In this document: piece after piece, positions 1 to 7,541 of the stretch
Numbering within the stretch: the stretch's first letter is position 1
Layout: every line of letters starts with the position of its first letter
Assembly (NCBI GenBank): GCA_913058395.1
Contig: CAJXQI010000014.1
Coordinates: 1 to 64,000 of the forward strand
DNA from: an uncultured Colwellia sp.
Lineage (GTDB): Bacteria > Pseudomonadota > Gammaproteobacteria > Enterobacterales > Alteromonadaceae
Length of the DNA stretch: 64,000 nt
Reading direction: 5' to 3'
Position numbers and translations under genes: made by a program
The notes under the pieces: generated by a model
The model's database searches: none
The model's input: the letters and a program-made list of their open reading frames with translations, nothing else
Told to the model about the DNA's origin: nothing

Positions 1-62
<62 letters not shown>

Positions 63-88
63 ATTTCAATTTTTACTTAGAAGAGAAG

Positions 89-165
89 TGGTGGCTACAC
101 CGGGATTTGAACCTGGGACCCCATCATTATGAGTGATGTGCTCTAACCAGCTGAGCTATGTAGCC
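89..165 (-). tRNA. tRNA-Met (elongator, anticodon CAU)
   Basis: This is a 77-nt cloverleaf. The acceptor arms GGCTACA and TGTAGCC pair perfectly, the anticodon loop reads CTCATAA, the T-arm contains GGTTCAAATCC, and CCA is encoded (TGG at 89-91 on the plus strand). The sequence closely resembles the enterobacterial elongator tRNA-Met and lacks the initiator's mismatched first pair. It is the first gene of a tRNA operon that continues into tRNA-Leu. Confidence 0.95.
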
Positions 166-204
166 TTTCTTTCTTTCCTTCTTGCCTCTCAGCAAGTGGC
201 GCGT

Positions 205-233
205 ATTATGCAAATCTCATTGCCTTACGTCAA
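205..233 (-). promoter_or_regulatory. Strong sigma-70 promoter for the tRNA operon
   Basis: Reading the minus strand, TTGACG (228-233) is followed by a 17-nt spacer and CATAAT (205-210). A GC-rich discriminator (ACGCGCC) lies just downstream. The upstream stretch at about 234-265 is nearly pure A/T, like an UP element. This is the classical layout of growth-rate and stringently controlled stable-RNA promoters. Transcription would start near 198, about 33 nt before tRNA-Met. Confidence 0.75.
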
Positions 234-392
234 CCGTTTTTTATTAAAAAAATGATACTTTTTTACTGTTTGCTTAATCACTGTGCAATTTGCCGTATAT
301 CTGCGCAAAAAAGCCGAATAAGCTATCAAAAAGGTAGAAGAAAATAATAAAAAACCTAAATCTACCGATTTGATATTAATAATTAACTAATG

Positions 393-746
393 CTATTTAA
401 TTCGTTTGTTAGCCACTTTAGTTAAATGTGCAGAATGTTCTGTTACAGCTGCTAAATTTTCTGATACCGTTTTTACGGGTAACTTACCAATTACGTATTC
501 ACCTACATCAAGAGCATTAGAAGATGCAGCGAAAACAAGAATGTTTTTACCATTACATTCAACATTGTCAAAAATAGAGCGTATTTTGAGTTTGCTTGAT
601 TTTAAATATTTACGTAAACGTTTTTTGTCATTAATTGAAACGTACTCACAAATGCGTAAAGACAGGCTGTCTTCATAAGCTAAGCTTTGTGGAGCGTATG
701 ATAATGCAGTAGCAAGAACAAGAGATGTAATAAGGGTAGTTTTCAT
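393..746 (-). CDS. DUF3718-type small secreted protein
   Basis: This 117-residue protein has a signal peptide (MKTTLITSLVLATALSYAPQ, cleavage probably after SLA). The mature part is about 95 residues with a basic helical segment (KKRLRKYLKSSKLK) and two cysteines (C33 and C64). Its pattern (ICEY.. then ECNGKNILVFAASSNA.DVG) matches my memory of DUF3718, a small family common in Colwellia, Shewanella and relatives. The function is unknown and export to the periplasm is the only role I can support. AGGAA lies 6 nt before the ATG. It is probably monocistronic, 249 nt downstream of ychF and beyond its terminator. Confidence 0.75.
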   Translation of the reverse strand: MKTTLITSLVLATALSYAPQSLAYEDSLSLRICEYVSINDKKRLRKYLKSSKLKIRSIFDNVECNGKNILVFAASSNALDVGEYVIGKLPVKTVSENLAAVTEHSAHLTKVANKRIK

Positions 747-944
747 AGTATTCCTAAATATTTATATTATTGTAATAGCAAGTTTAATCCCAATGCTGAA
801 GTTTGCCAGTATTGTTAGCAAACAGCAGGTGTATTCAAATAAACTGCTCGTTCATATTAATGTAGTACTCTTTGATAATATAGCTTTGTTTAAGTTTTAA
901 GGACTGGTTGGAGTTGTCGTTATTAGTAGAAGGGGGTTCTTACC

Positions 945-971
945 ATAAAAAAAGAGAGCCTGAGCTCTCTT
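945..971 (-). terminator. Intrinsic terminator after ychF
   Basis: On the minus strand the arms AAGAGAGC and GCTCTCTT form an 8-bp stem with a 4-nt loop, followed by a run of T. It lies 24 nt beyond the ychF stop and closes the pth-ychF unit. Confidence 0.85.
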
Positions 972-995
972 ACTTTTACTATTAATGATAAAACG

Positions 996-2087
996 CTAAA
1001 CGTTAAATCTAAAATGTACAACGTCACCATCTTTCACACGGTATTCTTTACCCTCTAAACGCCACTTGCCTGCTTCTTTAGCGCCAGACTCACCATTAAA
1101 CTCGATAAAGTCATCATAAGCGACTACTTCAGCGCGAATAAAGCCTTTTTCAAAGTCAGTGTGAATGACACCGGCTGCTTGTGGGGCGGTAGCATTTTGC
1201 TTCACTGTCCATGCTCTGACTTCTTTAACACCTGCAGTAAAGTAGGTTTGTAAATGCAGTAAAGAGTAGCCAGCGTTTATAACACGGTTTAGACCAGGTT
1301 CTTCCAAGCCAAGGTCGGCCATAAACTCTACGCGGTCTTCGTCATCCATTTCAGATAACTCGCTTTCAATTTCAGCACAAACGGCAACAACAATAGCCCC
1401 TTCAGCGTCAGCTATTTTTTGTACCGCATCAAGGTAAGGGTTATTTTCAAAGCCATCATCGTTAACGTTAGCGATGTACATCGTTGGCTTAATCGTTAAA
1501 AAGTTTAAGTAGGCAACCGCGGCTTTCTCTTCTTTAGTTAATTCTAAAGAACGAACCATATGACCATCTTCAACATGCTTTAGTATTTTTTCTAATACTG
1601 GCATTTCAAATTTAGCGTCTTTATCTCCGCCTTTAGCTTTTTTCGCTAAACGGAAAATAGCGCGTTCAGCAGTATCCATATCAGATAGTGCTAATTCAGT
1701 GTTGATAACATCGATATCATCAGCAGGGCTTACTTGATTAGAAACATGAATAATATTTTCATTATCGAAACAACGAACTACATGGCCAATGGCATCCGTT
1801 TCACGAATGTTAGCTAGAAATTTATTACCTAAGCCTTCACCTTTAGATGCACCAGCAACTAAACCAGCAATATCAACAAATTCCATTGTTGTTGCTAGAA
1901 CGCGTTCAGGGTTTACAATTTTCTCTAATGCATCTAAGCGAGGATCTGGTACCGGTACTACACCAGTATTAGGTTCAATTGTACAAAATGGAAAGTTAGC
2001 AGCTTCAATGCCCGCTTTAGTAAGTGCGTTGAAAAGTGTTGATTTCCCGACGTTGGGCAAGCCAACAATACCACATTTAAATCCCAT
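996..2087 (-). CDS. ychF: Redox-regulated ATPase YchF (Obg family)
   Basis: YchF is a universally conserved P-loop protein that binds the ribosome and hydrolyses ATP rather than GTP. Visible motifs are the Walker [10 protein letters not shown] near residue 9, the switch-II segment [17 protein letters not shown] near residue 73, and an NVND motif near 206 in place of NKxD, which explains the ATP preference. The C-terminal TGS domain ends [13 protein letters not shown]. At 363 residues it is full length and starts MGFKCGIVG as in homologues. It lies 32 nt behind pth, the same pairing as in E. coli, and shares its transcript. Confidence 0.97.
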   Translation of the reverse strand: MGFKCGIVGLPNVGKSTLFNALTKAGIEAANFPFCTIEPNTGVVPVPDPRLDALEKIVNPERVLATTMEFVDIAGLVAGASKGEGLGNKFLANIRETDAIGHVVRCFDNENIIHVSNQVSPADDIDVINTELALSDMDTAERAIFRLAKKAKGGDKDAKFEMPVLEKILKHVEDGHMVRSLELTKEEKAAVAYLNFLTIKPTMYIANVNDDGFENNPYLDAVQKIADAEGAIVVAVCAEIESELSEMDDEDRVEFMADLGLEEPGLNRVINAGYSLLHLQTYFTAGVKEVRAWTVKQNATAPQAAGVIHTDFEKGFIRAEVVAYDDFIEFNGESGAKEAGKWRLEGKEYRVKDGDVVHFRFNV

Positions 2088-2119
2088 GATGTTTACCTAT
2101 AATGTTGTCGCAATATTTA

Positions 2120-2704
2120 TTATTGCGCTTTAAAAGAATGTAGACGATTTTGAGCTTTTTTAATATCGTCTTTTTGCCAAATTTCAAAACAGCGCGCAGC
2201 TTCGTCTATTGCTTGGTCAATTAAGTTTTGTTCGTTGGCAGGTGCTTTTCCAAGTACATGCGCAGTAACGCGATCGCGGTGACCTGGATGGTCAATACCA
2301 ATGCGTAACCGATAAAATTCTTTGTTATTTGCCATACACGAAATGATGTCGCGTAAACCATTGTGACCACCGTGTCCGCCACCTTGTTTGATCTTACAAA
2401 CGCCAGGCAACATATCTAGCTCATCGTGAGCAACTAAAATGTTTTCAACGGGGATACGAAAAAAATTGGCTAATGGTGCTACGGCTTTACCACTACAATT
2501 CATAAAAGTGGTTGGTATAAGAAGATGAACTAATTGTCCTGCAATTAATCCTTTACCGTAGAGACCTGAGTATTTTTTTTCTGGCTTTAAGGAAATGTTG
2601 TAACGTGATGCAAGTTCTTGGACAAACCAATCACCAGCATTATGACGTGTTTTACTGTATTCAGAACCTGGATTGCCTAAGCCGACTACTAATTGAATCG
2701 TCAT
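2120..2704 (-). CDS. pth: Peptidyl-tRNA hydrolase
   Basis: Pth releases peptides from prematurely dropped peptidyl-tRNA so that the tRNA can be recycled. The 194-residue protein shows the family hallmarks: VGLGNPG at the N-terminus, TRHNAGDWF with the catalytic histidine (about residue 21), FMNCSGKAV, the aspartate in [10 protein letters not shown], and [13 protein letters not shown]. Length and start are typical. It precedes ychF by 32 nt. A hairpin at 2757-2798 separates it from rplY, so it may receive only part of the rplY transcription. Confidence 0.97.
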   Translation of the reverse strand: MTIQLVVGLGNPGSEYSKTRHNAGDWFVQELASRYNISLKPEKKYSGLYGKGLIAGQLVHLLIPTTFMNCSGKAVAPLANFFRIPVENILVAHDELDMLPGVCKIKQGGGHGGHNGLRDIISCMANNKEFYRLRIGIDHPGHRDRVTAHVLGKAPANEQNLIDQAIDEAARCFEIWQKDDIKKAQNRLHSFKAQ

Positions 2705-2756
2705 CTAATAGTTTACTCTTGTTAAGGTCGATAAATTCAAGGTCATTTAAAACTAA

Positions 2757-2798
2757 AAAGCTTAAAGGGCATGTCGTAAAACAAGTCCTTTAAGCTTT
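2757..2798 (-). terminator. Intercistronic hairpin/terminator between rplY and pth
   Basis: The arms AAAGCTTAAAGG (2757-2768) and CCTTTAAGCTTT (2787-2798) pair perfectly over 12 bp around an 18-nt loop. On the minus strand a T-rich stretch follows. It lies 22 nt after rplY and probably terminates or attenuates rplY transcripts before pth. Confidence 0.65.
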
Positions 2799-2820
2799 AT
2801 CATCAGGAGTAAGTTAAAAA

Positions 2821-3447
2821 TTACTCAGCTGAAGCTTCTTCTGTCGCTGCTTCTTCTTCGCTGTCATCACTTGCGCCTTTAGGTGCATTTAGTGAAGCAA
2901 CAGCTTGGTCATGGCTTTCGCCTTTAGCTAGCTCGTCAGATGTTACGCCTTTTGGTAAAGCAACGTCTGATAAATGTAACGTTTGACCAACTTCTAAGTT
3001 TGCAACGTCAACTTCGATGAACTCAGGAATGTCAGCAGGTAAACAAGTTACTGCGATTTCATTCACGTGGTGAGCCATTTTGCCACCTTTCTTCTCTGCA
3101 GCTTCTTCATTAATGAAGTGAACTGGAGCATTAACGTGTACAGGGTGTGTAGCGTCAACACGTAAGAAATCTAAGTGCATTACAACTTGCTTGAACGGGT
3201 GACGTTGCATGTCTTTTAAAAGACACTCAACAGGCTTGCCGTCAATGTTGATAGTTAAAACGTGAGAGTAAAATGCTTCTTCTTGTTGTGCACGGAAAAC
3301 ATTTTTGTGCTCAAGTGTTAAAGAAACAGGCTCTTGGCCTTCACCGTATAAAATTGCTGGAACTTTGTTCGCGTGACGTAGGCGGCGGCTCGCACCTTTC
3401 CCTAAATCTGTACGTACTTCAGCTTCCAGTGTAAATAAATCAATCAT
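2821..3447 (-). CDS. rplY: 50S ribosomal protein L25/general stress protein Ctc
   Basis: L25 binds 5S rRNA in the central protuberance of the large subunit. This is the long CTC/TL5 form. Residues 1-95 are the 5S-binding beta-barrel ([29 protein letters not shown]) and residues about 100-185 are the C-terminal domain ([17 protein letters not shown]). An acidic, alanine/glutamate-rich tail ends the protein (208 residues). It is the first gene of the rplY-pth-ychF block. In many gammaproteobacteria prs lies immediately upstream, but here the nitrate module comes between. Confidence 0.96.
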   Translation of the reverse strand: MIDLFTLEAEVRTDLGKGASRRLRHANKVPAILYGEGQEPVSLTLEHKNVFRAQQEEAFYSHVLTINIDGKPVECLLKDMQRHPFKQVVMHLDFLRVDATHPVHVNAPVHFINEEAAEKKGGKMAHHVNEIAVTCLPADIPEFIEVDVANLEVGQTLHLSDVALPKGVTSDELAKGESHDQAVASLNAPKGASDDSEEEAATEEASAE

Positions 3448-3695
3448 GGTTAATATCCATTATAGTAATAATTAAAAGTCGTTGTTTTTTGCGACCAAAA
3501 ACAACCTGTTCCTCAGTTAACCGAACAATACAGGAATAAAATAAACCTATATTAAGTTAAAAAAGGCGCGGCATAATAACACTCCAGTAGGTCGAGATCC
3601 AATATTTATCGCTAAATTCGTATCAAAATTTGGTTTTTATTTGTTCAGTGAACCGATATACCATTTAATTAAGTTAGTGTTTTATATTTCTAGGC

Positions 3696-3732
3696 TGCAC
3701 CTCAAATGTGCAATAAGCACTGTTAAGGTGAC
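3696..3732 (+). promoter_or_regulatory. Two NtrC-like dyad sites upstream of the nitrate transporter
   Basis: Site 1 (3696-3712, TGCACCTCAAATGTGCA) matches the NtrC consensus TGCACCA-N3-TGGTGCA in 11 of 14 defined positions. Site 2 (3716-3732, AGCACTGTTAAGGTGAC) is weaker (8 of 14) but lies exactly 20 bp away, centre to centre, on the same helical face. Both lie about 113-149 nt before the predicted start of transcription, the usual enhancer distance for a sigma-54 promoter. Confidence 0.6.
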
Positions 3733-3817
3733 TTATTTTCCAAGTTATGTTCTTTTAAACTATATTTTATCTTTTATAGTATTGATTTTATTTGATAATT
3801 TATTAGGCTTTTTACAG

Positions 3818-3833
3818 TGGTATTAAGCTTGCT
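3818..3833 (+). promoter_or_regulatory. Sigma-54 (-24/-12) promoter of the nitrate transporter operon
   Basis: TGGTATTAAGCTTGCT has GG and GC at the required fixed spacing and retains TTGCT at -12 (consensus TGGCACG-N4-TTGCW). Transcription is predicted near 3845, giving a leader of about 32 nt with AAGGA 8 nt before the ATG at 3877. Confidence 0.65.
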
Positions 3834-3876
3834 GAGTAGAGTGCTGAACTATTAAATTTTCTTAAGGATAAACTGC

Positions 3877-5346
3877 ATGGCAGAGCAAGCTGGGATTAAA
3901 ATTTTTTCATTTGTCGGTAAAATGAAAGTATTACATTTAAGTTGGATGGCGTTCTTTATTACCTTTGCCGTCTGGTTTAACCATGCACCATTACTCTCCG
4001 TTATTGCCGACAGCCTTGGCTTATCAAGTTCGGAAATAAAAACTTTATTGTTATTAAATGTTGCCCTCACCATACCTGCAAGGGTAATTATTGGCATGTT
4101 AACTGATAGATACGGCCCACGTTTGGTTTATGCCTTGTTGTTAGCCATATGTAGTATTCCTTGTTTTATGTTTGCTGTTGCTTCAAGTTTTGAACAAGCG
4201 GCATTGTCTCGATTTTTACTAGGCTTTATCGGTGCCGGCTTTGTTATTGGTATTCGTATGGTGAGTGAATGGTTCCCCGCAAATGAATTAGGAACGGCTG
4301 AGGGAATATATGGTGGCTGGGGCAATTTTGGTTCTGCTGCGGCTGCTATGTTACTGCCTAGTTTAGCTTTGTTTTTTGGCGGTGAAGATGGCTGGCGGTA
4401 TGCGGTGGCGATAACGGGAATACTGAGTTTAGTTTTTAGTGTTATTTGGTATTTTAATGTCACCGATACGCCACAAGGATCAACTTACTTTAAACCTAGA
4501 AGCAGCGGCGCGATGTTAGTCACCAGTAAAAAGGACTTCTTTTTATTGATCTTAATGAAATTGCCTATGTATGGTGCGCTAGCTTTATTAACATGGAAGT
4601 TATCGCCAAATGGTGTCAGTTTACTTTCAGCGCAAAGTACTATTTTAGTCTATTTAGGGTTATGTTTATTGTTTATTGCTGAGTTAATACAAACCTATAA
4701 AGTAAATATTAAAGTTTTTCAAACTACCATTCCGGCAGCACAACAATATAAATTTAAGCAAGTGGCGGTATTGAACGTGTTATATTTTGCCACCTTTGGC
4801 TCAGAGCTTGCGGTGATTTCTATGTTACCACTTTTCTTCGCAGAAACCTTTGCTTTAGATATGGTGTTCGCGGCAATGTTGGCGTCAACTTACGCCTTTA
4901 TGAATTTAATGTCGCGTCCAGGCGGTGGTTGGTTAAGTGATAAATTTGGCCGTAAGAAAACACTGTTAATATTAACTGCAGGCTTGGCGGTTGGTTATTT
5001 TGCCATGTCGCTGATTTCTGCGTCTTGGCCGCTGGCCTTAGCCGTAGTAACAGCAATGCTATGTTCTTTCTTTGTTCAAGCCGGTGAAGGTGCAGTTTTT
5101 GCAGCCGTACCGTTAATTAAACGTAGTCTAACGGGGCAAATTGCAGGCATGACAGGCGCTTACGGTAACGTTGGCGCGGTTGTATATTTAACTGTATTAA
5201 CCTTTGTTCCTTATAGCCAATTTTTTCTAGTTATTGCCGTAACAGCAGTAATAGGATTTGTCGCCTTATTATTTATGGAAGAGCCTAAAGGTAGTATCGC
5301 CGAAGTTCATGAAGATGGCACCGTAGAGCTAATAAGCGTCAGTTAA
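3877..5346 (+). CDS. NarK-type nitrate/nitrite transporter (MFS)
   Basis: This is a 12-helix major-facilitator transporter that should bring nitrate (and possibly nitrite) through the inner membrane. The two NarK signature stretches are clear: [16 protein letters not shown] near residue 146 and [13 protein letters not shown] near 427. The MFS loop motif [10 protein letters not shown] is near residue 73 and a second copy, [10 protein letters not shown], near 352. At 489 residues it is complete. It is the first gene of the assimilation module, 4 nt ahead of the kinase/phosphatase gene, behind a predicted NtrC/sigma-54 promoter. An assimilatory role is inferred from the neighbours nirB, nirD and nasA. 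Confidence 0.93.
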   Translation: MAEQAGIKIFSFVGKMKVLHLSWMAFFITFAVWFNHAPLLSVIADSLGLSSSEIKTLLLLNVALTIPARVIIGMLTDRYGPRLVYALLLAICSIPCFMFAVASSFEQAALSRFLLGFIGAGFVIGIRMVSEWFPANELGTAEGIYGGWGNFGSAAAAMLLPSLALFFGGEDGWRYAVAITGILSLVFSVIWYFNVTDTPQGSTYFKPRSSGAMLVTSKKDFFLLILMKLPMYGALALLTWKLSPNGVSLLSAQSTILVYLGLCLLFIAELIQTYKVNIKVFQTTIPAAQQYKFKQVAVLNVLYFATFGSELAVISMLPLFFAETFALDMVFAAMLASTYAFMNLMSRPGGGWLSDKFGRKKTLLILTAGLAVGYFAMSLISASWPLALAVVTAMLCSFFVQAGEGAVFAAVPLIKRSLTGQIAGMTGAYGNVGAVVYLTVLTFVPYSQFFLVIAVTAVIGFVALLFMEEPKGSIAEVHEDGTVELISVS

Positions 5347-5350
5347 GATT

Positions 5351-7234
5351 ATGATTGCAAATAAAGTAAATAACCAAGATGAGATAGTAAAAAGCGCAGC
5401 GAAAATCAGTGCTGCGCAACCTCTAGGTAAAGCTATTTTAGAAGTTGTCATTGGCGGCGCATCTAAAGCAGGTAAAAAAGCTGAAAACCAAGATGCTTTT
5501 GCGGCATTGCAACCTAGTGCGGCCGAGAGAGAGTCAAAAGGTATCGCTATTGCTATTGCTGATGGCGTTTCAAGTGCTAGCCATGCAGCTCAAGCATCAC
5601 AAATGTCAGTAACACAATTTATCCAATCTTACTACGCGACTGCAGAATCATGGTCAACAGATAAATCTGCCGCTAAAGTACTAAAAAGTTTAAACCAGTG
5701 GCTATTTTCTCAGGGTGAAAGAGCAAGTGACTTTGGACGGCAAGGTGAAAGTAACAGTCAGAATTTCCGACAAAACCAAGCTAATGTTCATCAACATAGT
5801 GTTCAATGGCTGACCACATTTACTGCGCTAATTGTTAAGTCATGTCGTGGATATATTTTTCATGTTGGTGACACGCGTATTGGCAAATATCGCCATGATG
5901 ATATAAGCGCTGGCATGTTCGAAAGTATCACCAGAGATCACAATCAAAAACATGGTCTTAGCTCAAGTGTGCTGACGCGAGCTTTAGGCGCTGACAGTCA
6001 TTTAAAAGTTGACCAATATCAGCTGGCTGTCGACGTTGGTGATGTTTTTGTCCTTACTAGTGATGGTGTGCATGAACATTTATCTAATCAGCAACTAGCT
6101 AGCTTATTATCTACTATTCCTAAGCAGCCAAATAAAGACATGCTTGAACAAACAAGCTCAGAAATTATCGCACAAGCAATTGCTGCAGGTAGCCAAGATA
6201 ATCTCAGCTGTGTATTAGTTTATATTCAATCAACGCCGAAGCGCGAGTTAGCTGAAATTCAGCAAGACTTATTAACACAAGTAATACCGCCAGCCTTACA
6301 GGTAGGGCAGAAGCTTGATGGCTACCAAGTGAAAAAAATATTACACGCCAGTGTACGCTCGCATTTGTATTTAGTTGAACATGCTGACTATGAAGATCCT
6401 CTGGTGCTAAAAGTACCCTCAGTAAATTTTATTGATGATGCTATTTATCTTCAGGGCTTTCTTCGGGAGGGTTGGGTAGGCGAACGGATAAAACATCGTA
6501 ATGTGATGCAGGTCATTGCTAAGCAGCAACGCAGTAAGTCTTTGTATCATGTTTGTCAATTTATTGATGGCCAGCCATTAAGTGAATGGATGCATGATAA
6601 TCCATGCCCTAGTATTGCGCAGGTGCGAGATATTGTTGGTCAAATAATCAGTGCGCTAAGGGCATTCCAGCGCCTTGATTTAGTGCATCGAGATTTAAAG
6701 CCTGACAATATTATGATTAACGGATCAGGGAAAATAACCTTAATTGATTACGGCACTGTGTTGATTGCGGCTCAAGATGAGGCGAGTAATACTTTGCCCG
6801 AAACAGTGCCGCAGGGCACATTGAATTATATTGCCCCAGAAACGCTATTGACTATGCATGCTGATCACCAAAGCGATTTATTTTCATTAGGCGTGGTTTG
6901 CTATGAAATGTTATCGGGGGCTTTGCCATATAAACCGATGGCGTCTAGTCATGAAAAAGCGAAAGATTATCCATTTTGGCGATATCATAGTATTAAAGAC
7001 TATCGTCCTGACTTACCACTATGGCTAGATTTAGCGCTACAGAAATCTGTGCAAGCTGATCCCAAAGCACGTTACCAAGCTTTTTCAGAGTTTCTAGCTG
7101 ACTTAAATAAACCAAGTGTTGATGTACTACAAGAATATCAAAACCTACCTTTAATAAAGCGTTACCCCGTGCAGTTTTGGCAAATGCTAGCGTTTGCCTT
7201 GTTTATTGCATTATTAGTATCGCTTGCTTTTTAG
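5351..7234 (+). CDS. Bifunctional PP2C phosphatase / Ser-Thr protein kinase, membrane-anchored
   Basis: This 627-residue fusion joins two opposing enzymes. Residues about 30-290 form a PP2C-type phosphatase (AIADGVSSASHAA, HVGDTRIGKYR, LTSDGVHEHL, GSQDNLSCVLV carry the metal-binding aspartates). Residues about 325-600 form a Hanks-type kinase with HRDLKPDN at 446-453, DYG at 466 in place of DFG, and GTLNYIAPE. A single C-terminal transmembrane helix (FWQMLAFALFIALLVSLAF) anchors it with both domains in the cytoplasm. It lies 4 nt after the transporter. Fusions of this kind recur beside nitrate-assimilation genes in marine gammaproteobacteria. The substrate is unknown; the transporter or the reductases are guesses. 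Confidence 0.9.
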   Translation: MIANKVNNQDEIVKSAAKISAAQPLGKAILEVVIGGASKAGKKAENQDAFAALQPSAAERESKGIAIAIADGVSSASHAAQASQMSVTQFIQSYYATAESWSTDKSAAKVLKSLNQWLFSQGERASDFGRQGESNSQNFRQNQANVHQHSVQWLTTFTALIVKSCRGYIFHVGDTRIGKYRHDDISAGMFESITRDHNQKHGLSSSVLTRALGADSHLKVDQYQLAVDVGDVFVLTSDGVHEHLSNQQLASLLSTIPKQPNKDMLEQTSSEIIAQAIAAGSQDNLSCVLVYIQSTPKRELAEIQQDLLTQVIPPALQVGQKLDGYQVKKILHASVRSHLYLVEHADYEDPLVLKVPSVNFIDDAIYLQGFLREGWVGERIKHRNVMQVIAKQQRSKSLYHVCQFIDGQPLSEWMHDNPCPSIAQVRDIVGQIISALRAFQRLDLVHRDLKPDNIMINGSGKITLIDYGTVLIAAQDEASNTLPETVPQGTLNYIAPETLLTMHADHQSDLFSLGVVCYEMLSGALPYKPMASSHEKAKDYPFWRYHSIKDYRPDLPLWLDLALQKSVQADPKARYQAFSEFLADLNKPSVDVLQEYQNLPLIKRYPVQFWQMLAFALFIALLVSLAF

Positions 7235-7297
7235 TACCCGTACTTTCTCTTAACTTTTACAGCCCTTATAAACTTCACTTTAATCGTTAATGTTAAC

Positions 7298-7314
7298 TGC
7301 ACAGCACTGGTGCG
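7298..7314 (+). promoter_or_regulatory. NtrC-like dyad upstream of nirB
   Basis: TGCACAGCACTGGTGCG matches the NtrC consensus TGCACCA-N3-TGGTGCA in 11 of 14 defined positions. Further half-sites TGCATCA (7317-7323) and TAGTGCA (7330-7336) follow with a non-standard 6-nt spacer. The main site lies about 110-126 nt before the predicted transcription start. Confidence 0.6.
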
Positions 7315-7397
7315 CCTGCATCATCATGCTAGTGCATAACTTTATTTTTTAGTTGGTGGATTATCCTTACTTATTGTTTATATTGATGAAATTTAAC

Positions 7398-7413
7398 TGG
7401 CATTGGCTTTGCA
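7398..7413 (+). promoter_or_regulatory. Sigma-54 (-24/-12) promoter of nirBD-nasA
   Basis: TGGCATTGGCTTTGCA matches TGGCA..TTGCA with exact -24/-12 spacing and is among the best sigma-54 matches I see here. Transcription is predicted near 7424. Confidence 0.75.
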
Positions 7414-7541
7414 ATTACTATCGATAAGTAAAGTTAAGTGAATTTAAACTCAATAACATAGCGCCAAATTTTAGTGTTGGGTTGTTTAGTTTGCCGCTTT
7501 TCTTTGGTTCGACATAAGTAATGATAAGTAGGTGTATGAAG

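Larger units (their letters stand above)
3448..3876. other. Divergent regulatory region, rplY / nitrate transporter
   Basis: This 429-base AT-rich stretch lies between two divergent genes. The half nearer the transporter contains two NtrC-like dyads and a sigma-54 promoter, listed separately. The rplY-proximal part holds a TATAAT-like box on the minus strand close to the rplY start, but I find no convincing -35. No coding potential is supported. Confidence 0.7.
7235..7541 (+). other. nirB control region
   Basis: This 307-base non-coding stretch carries an NtrC-like dyad (7298-7314), further half-sites (7317-7336) and a sigma-54 promoter (7398-7413). The predicted leader of about 118 nt before nirB shows no convincing terminator hairpin, so I have no evidence for NasR/NasT-type antitermination. 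Confidence 0.7.

Noticed and set aside
406-678. 90-codon plus-strand frame over the DUF3718 gene
   Set aside because: Antisense shadow: the minus-strand gene has a signal peptide, a ribosome-binding site and a recognised family pattern.
3641-3826. Open reading frame of 61 codons upstream of the nitrate transporter
   Set aside because: It lies entirely in the control region with the NtrC dyads, has no ribosome-binding site and has AT-rich low-complexity translation.
7317-7336. Second full NtrC dyad before nirB
   Set aside because: The half-sites are good but separated by 6 nt rather than 3, so I mention them only as half-sites.
7424-7541. NasR/NasT antitermination leader before nirB
   Set aside because: I looked for tandem hairpins with hexanucleotide loops and a terminator in the leader and found none convincing.
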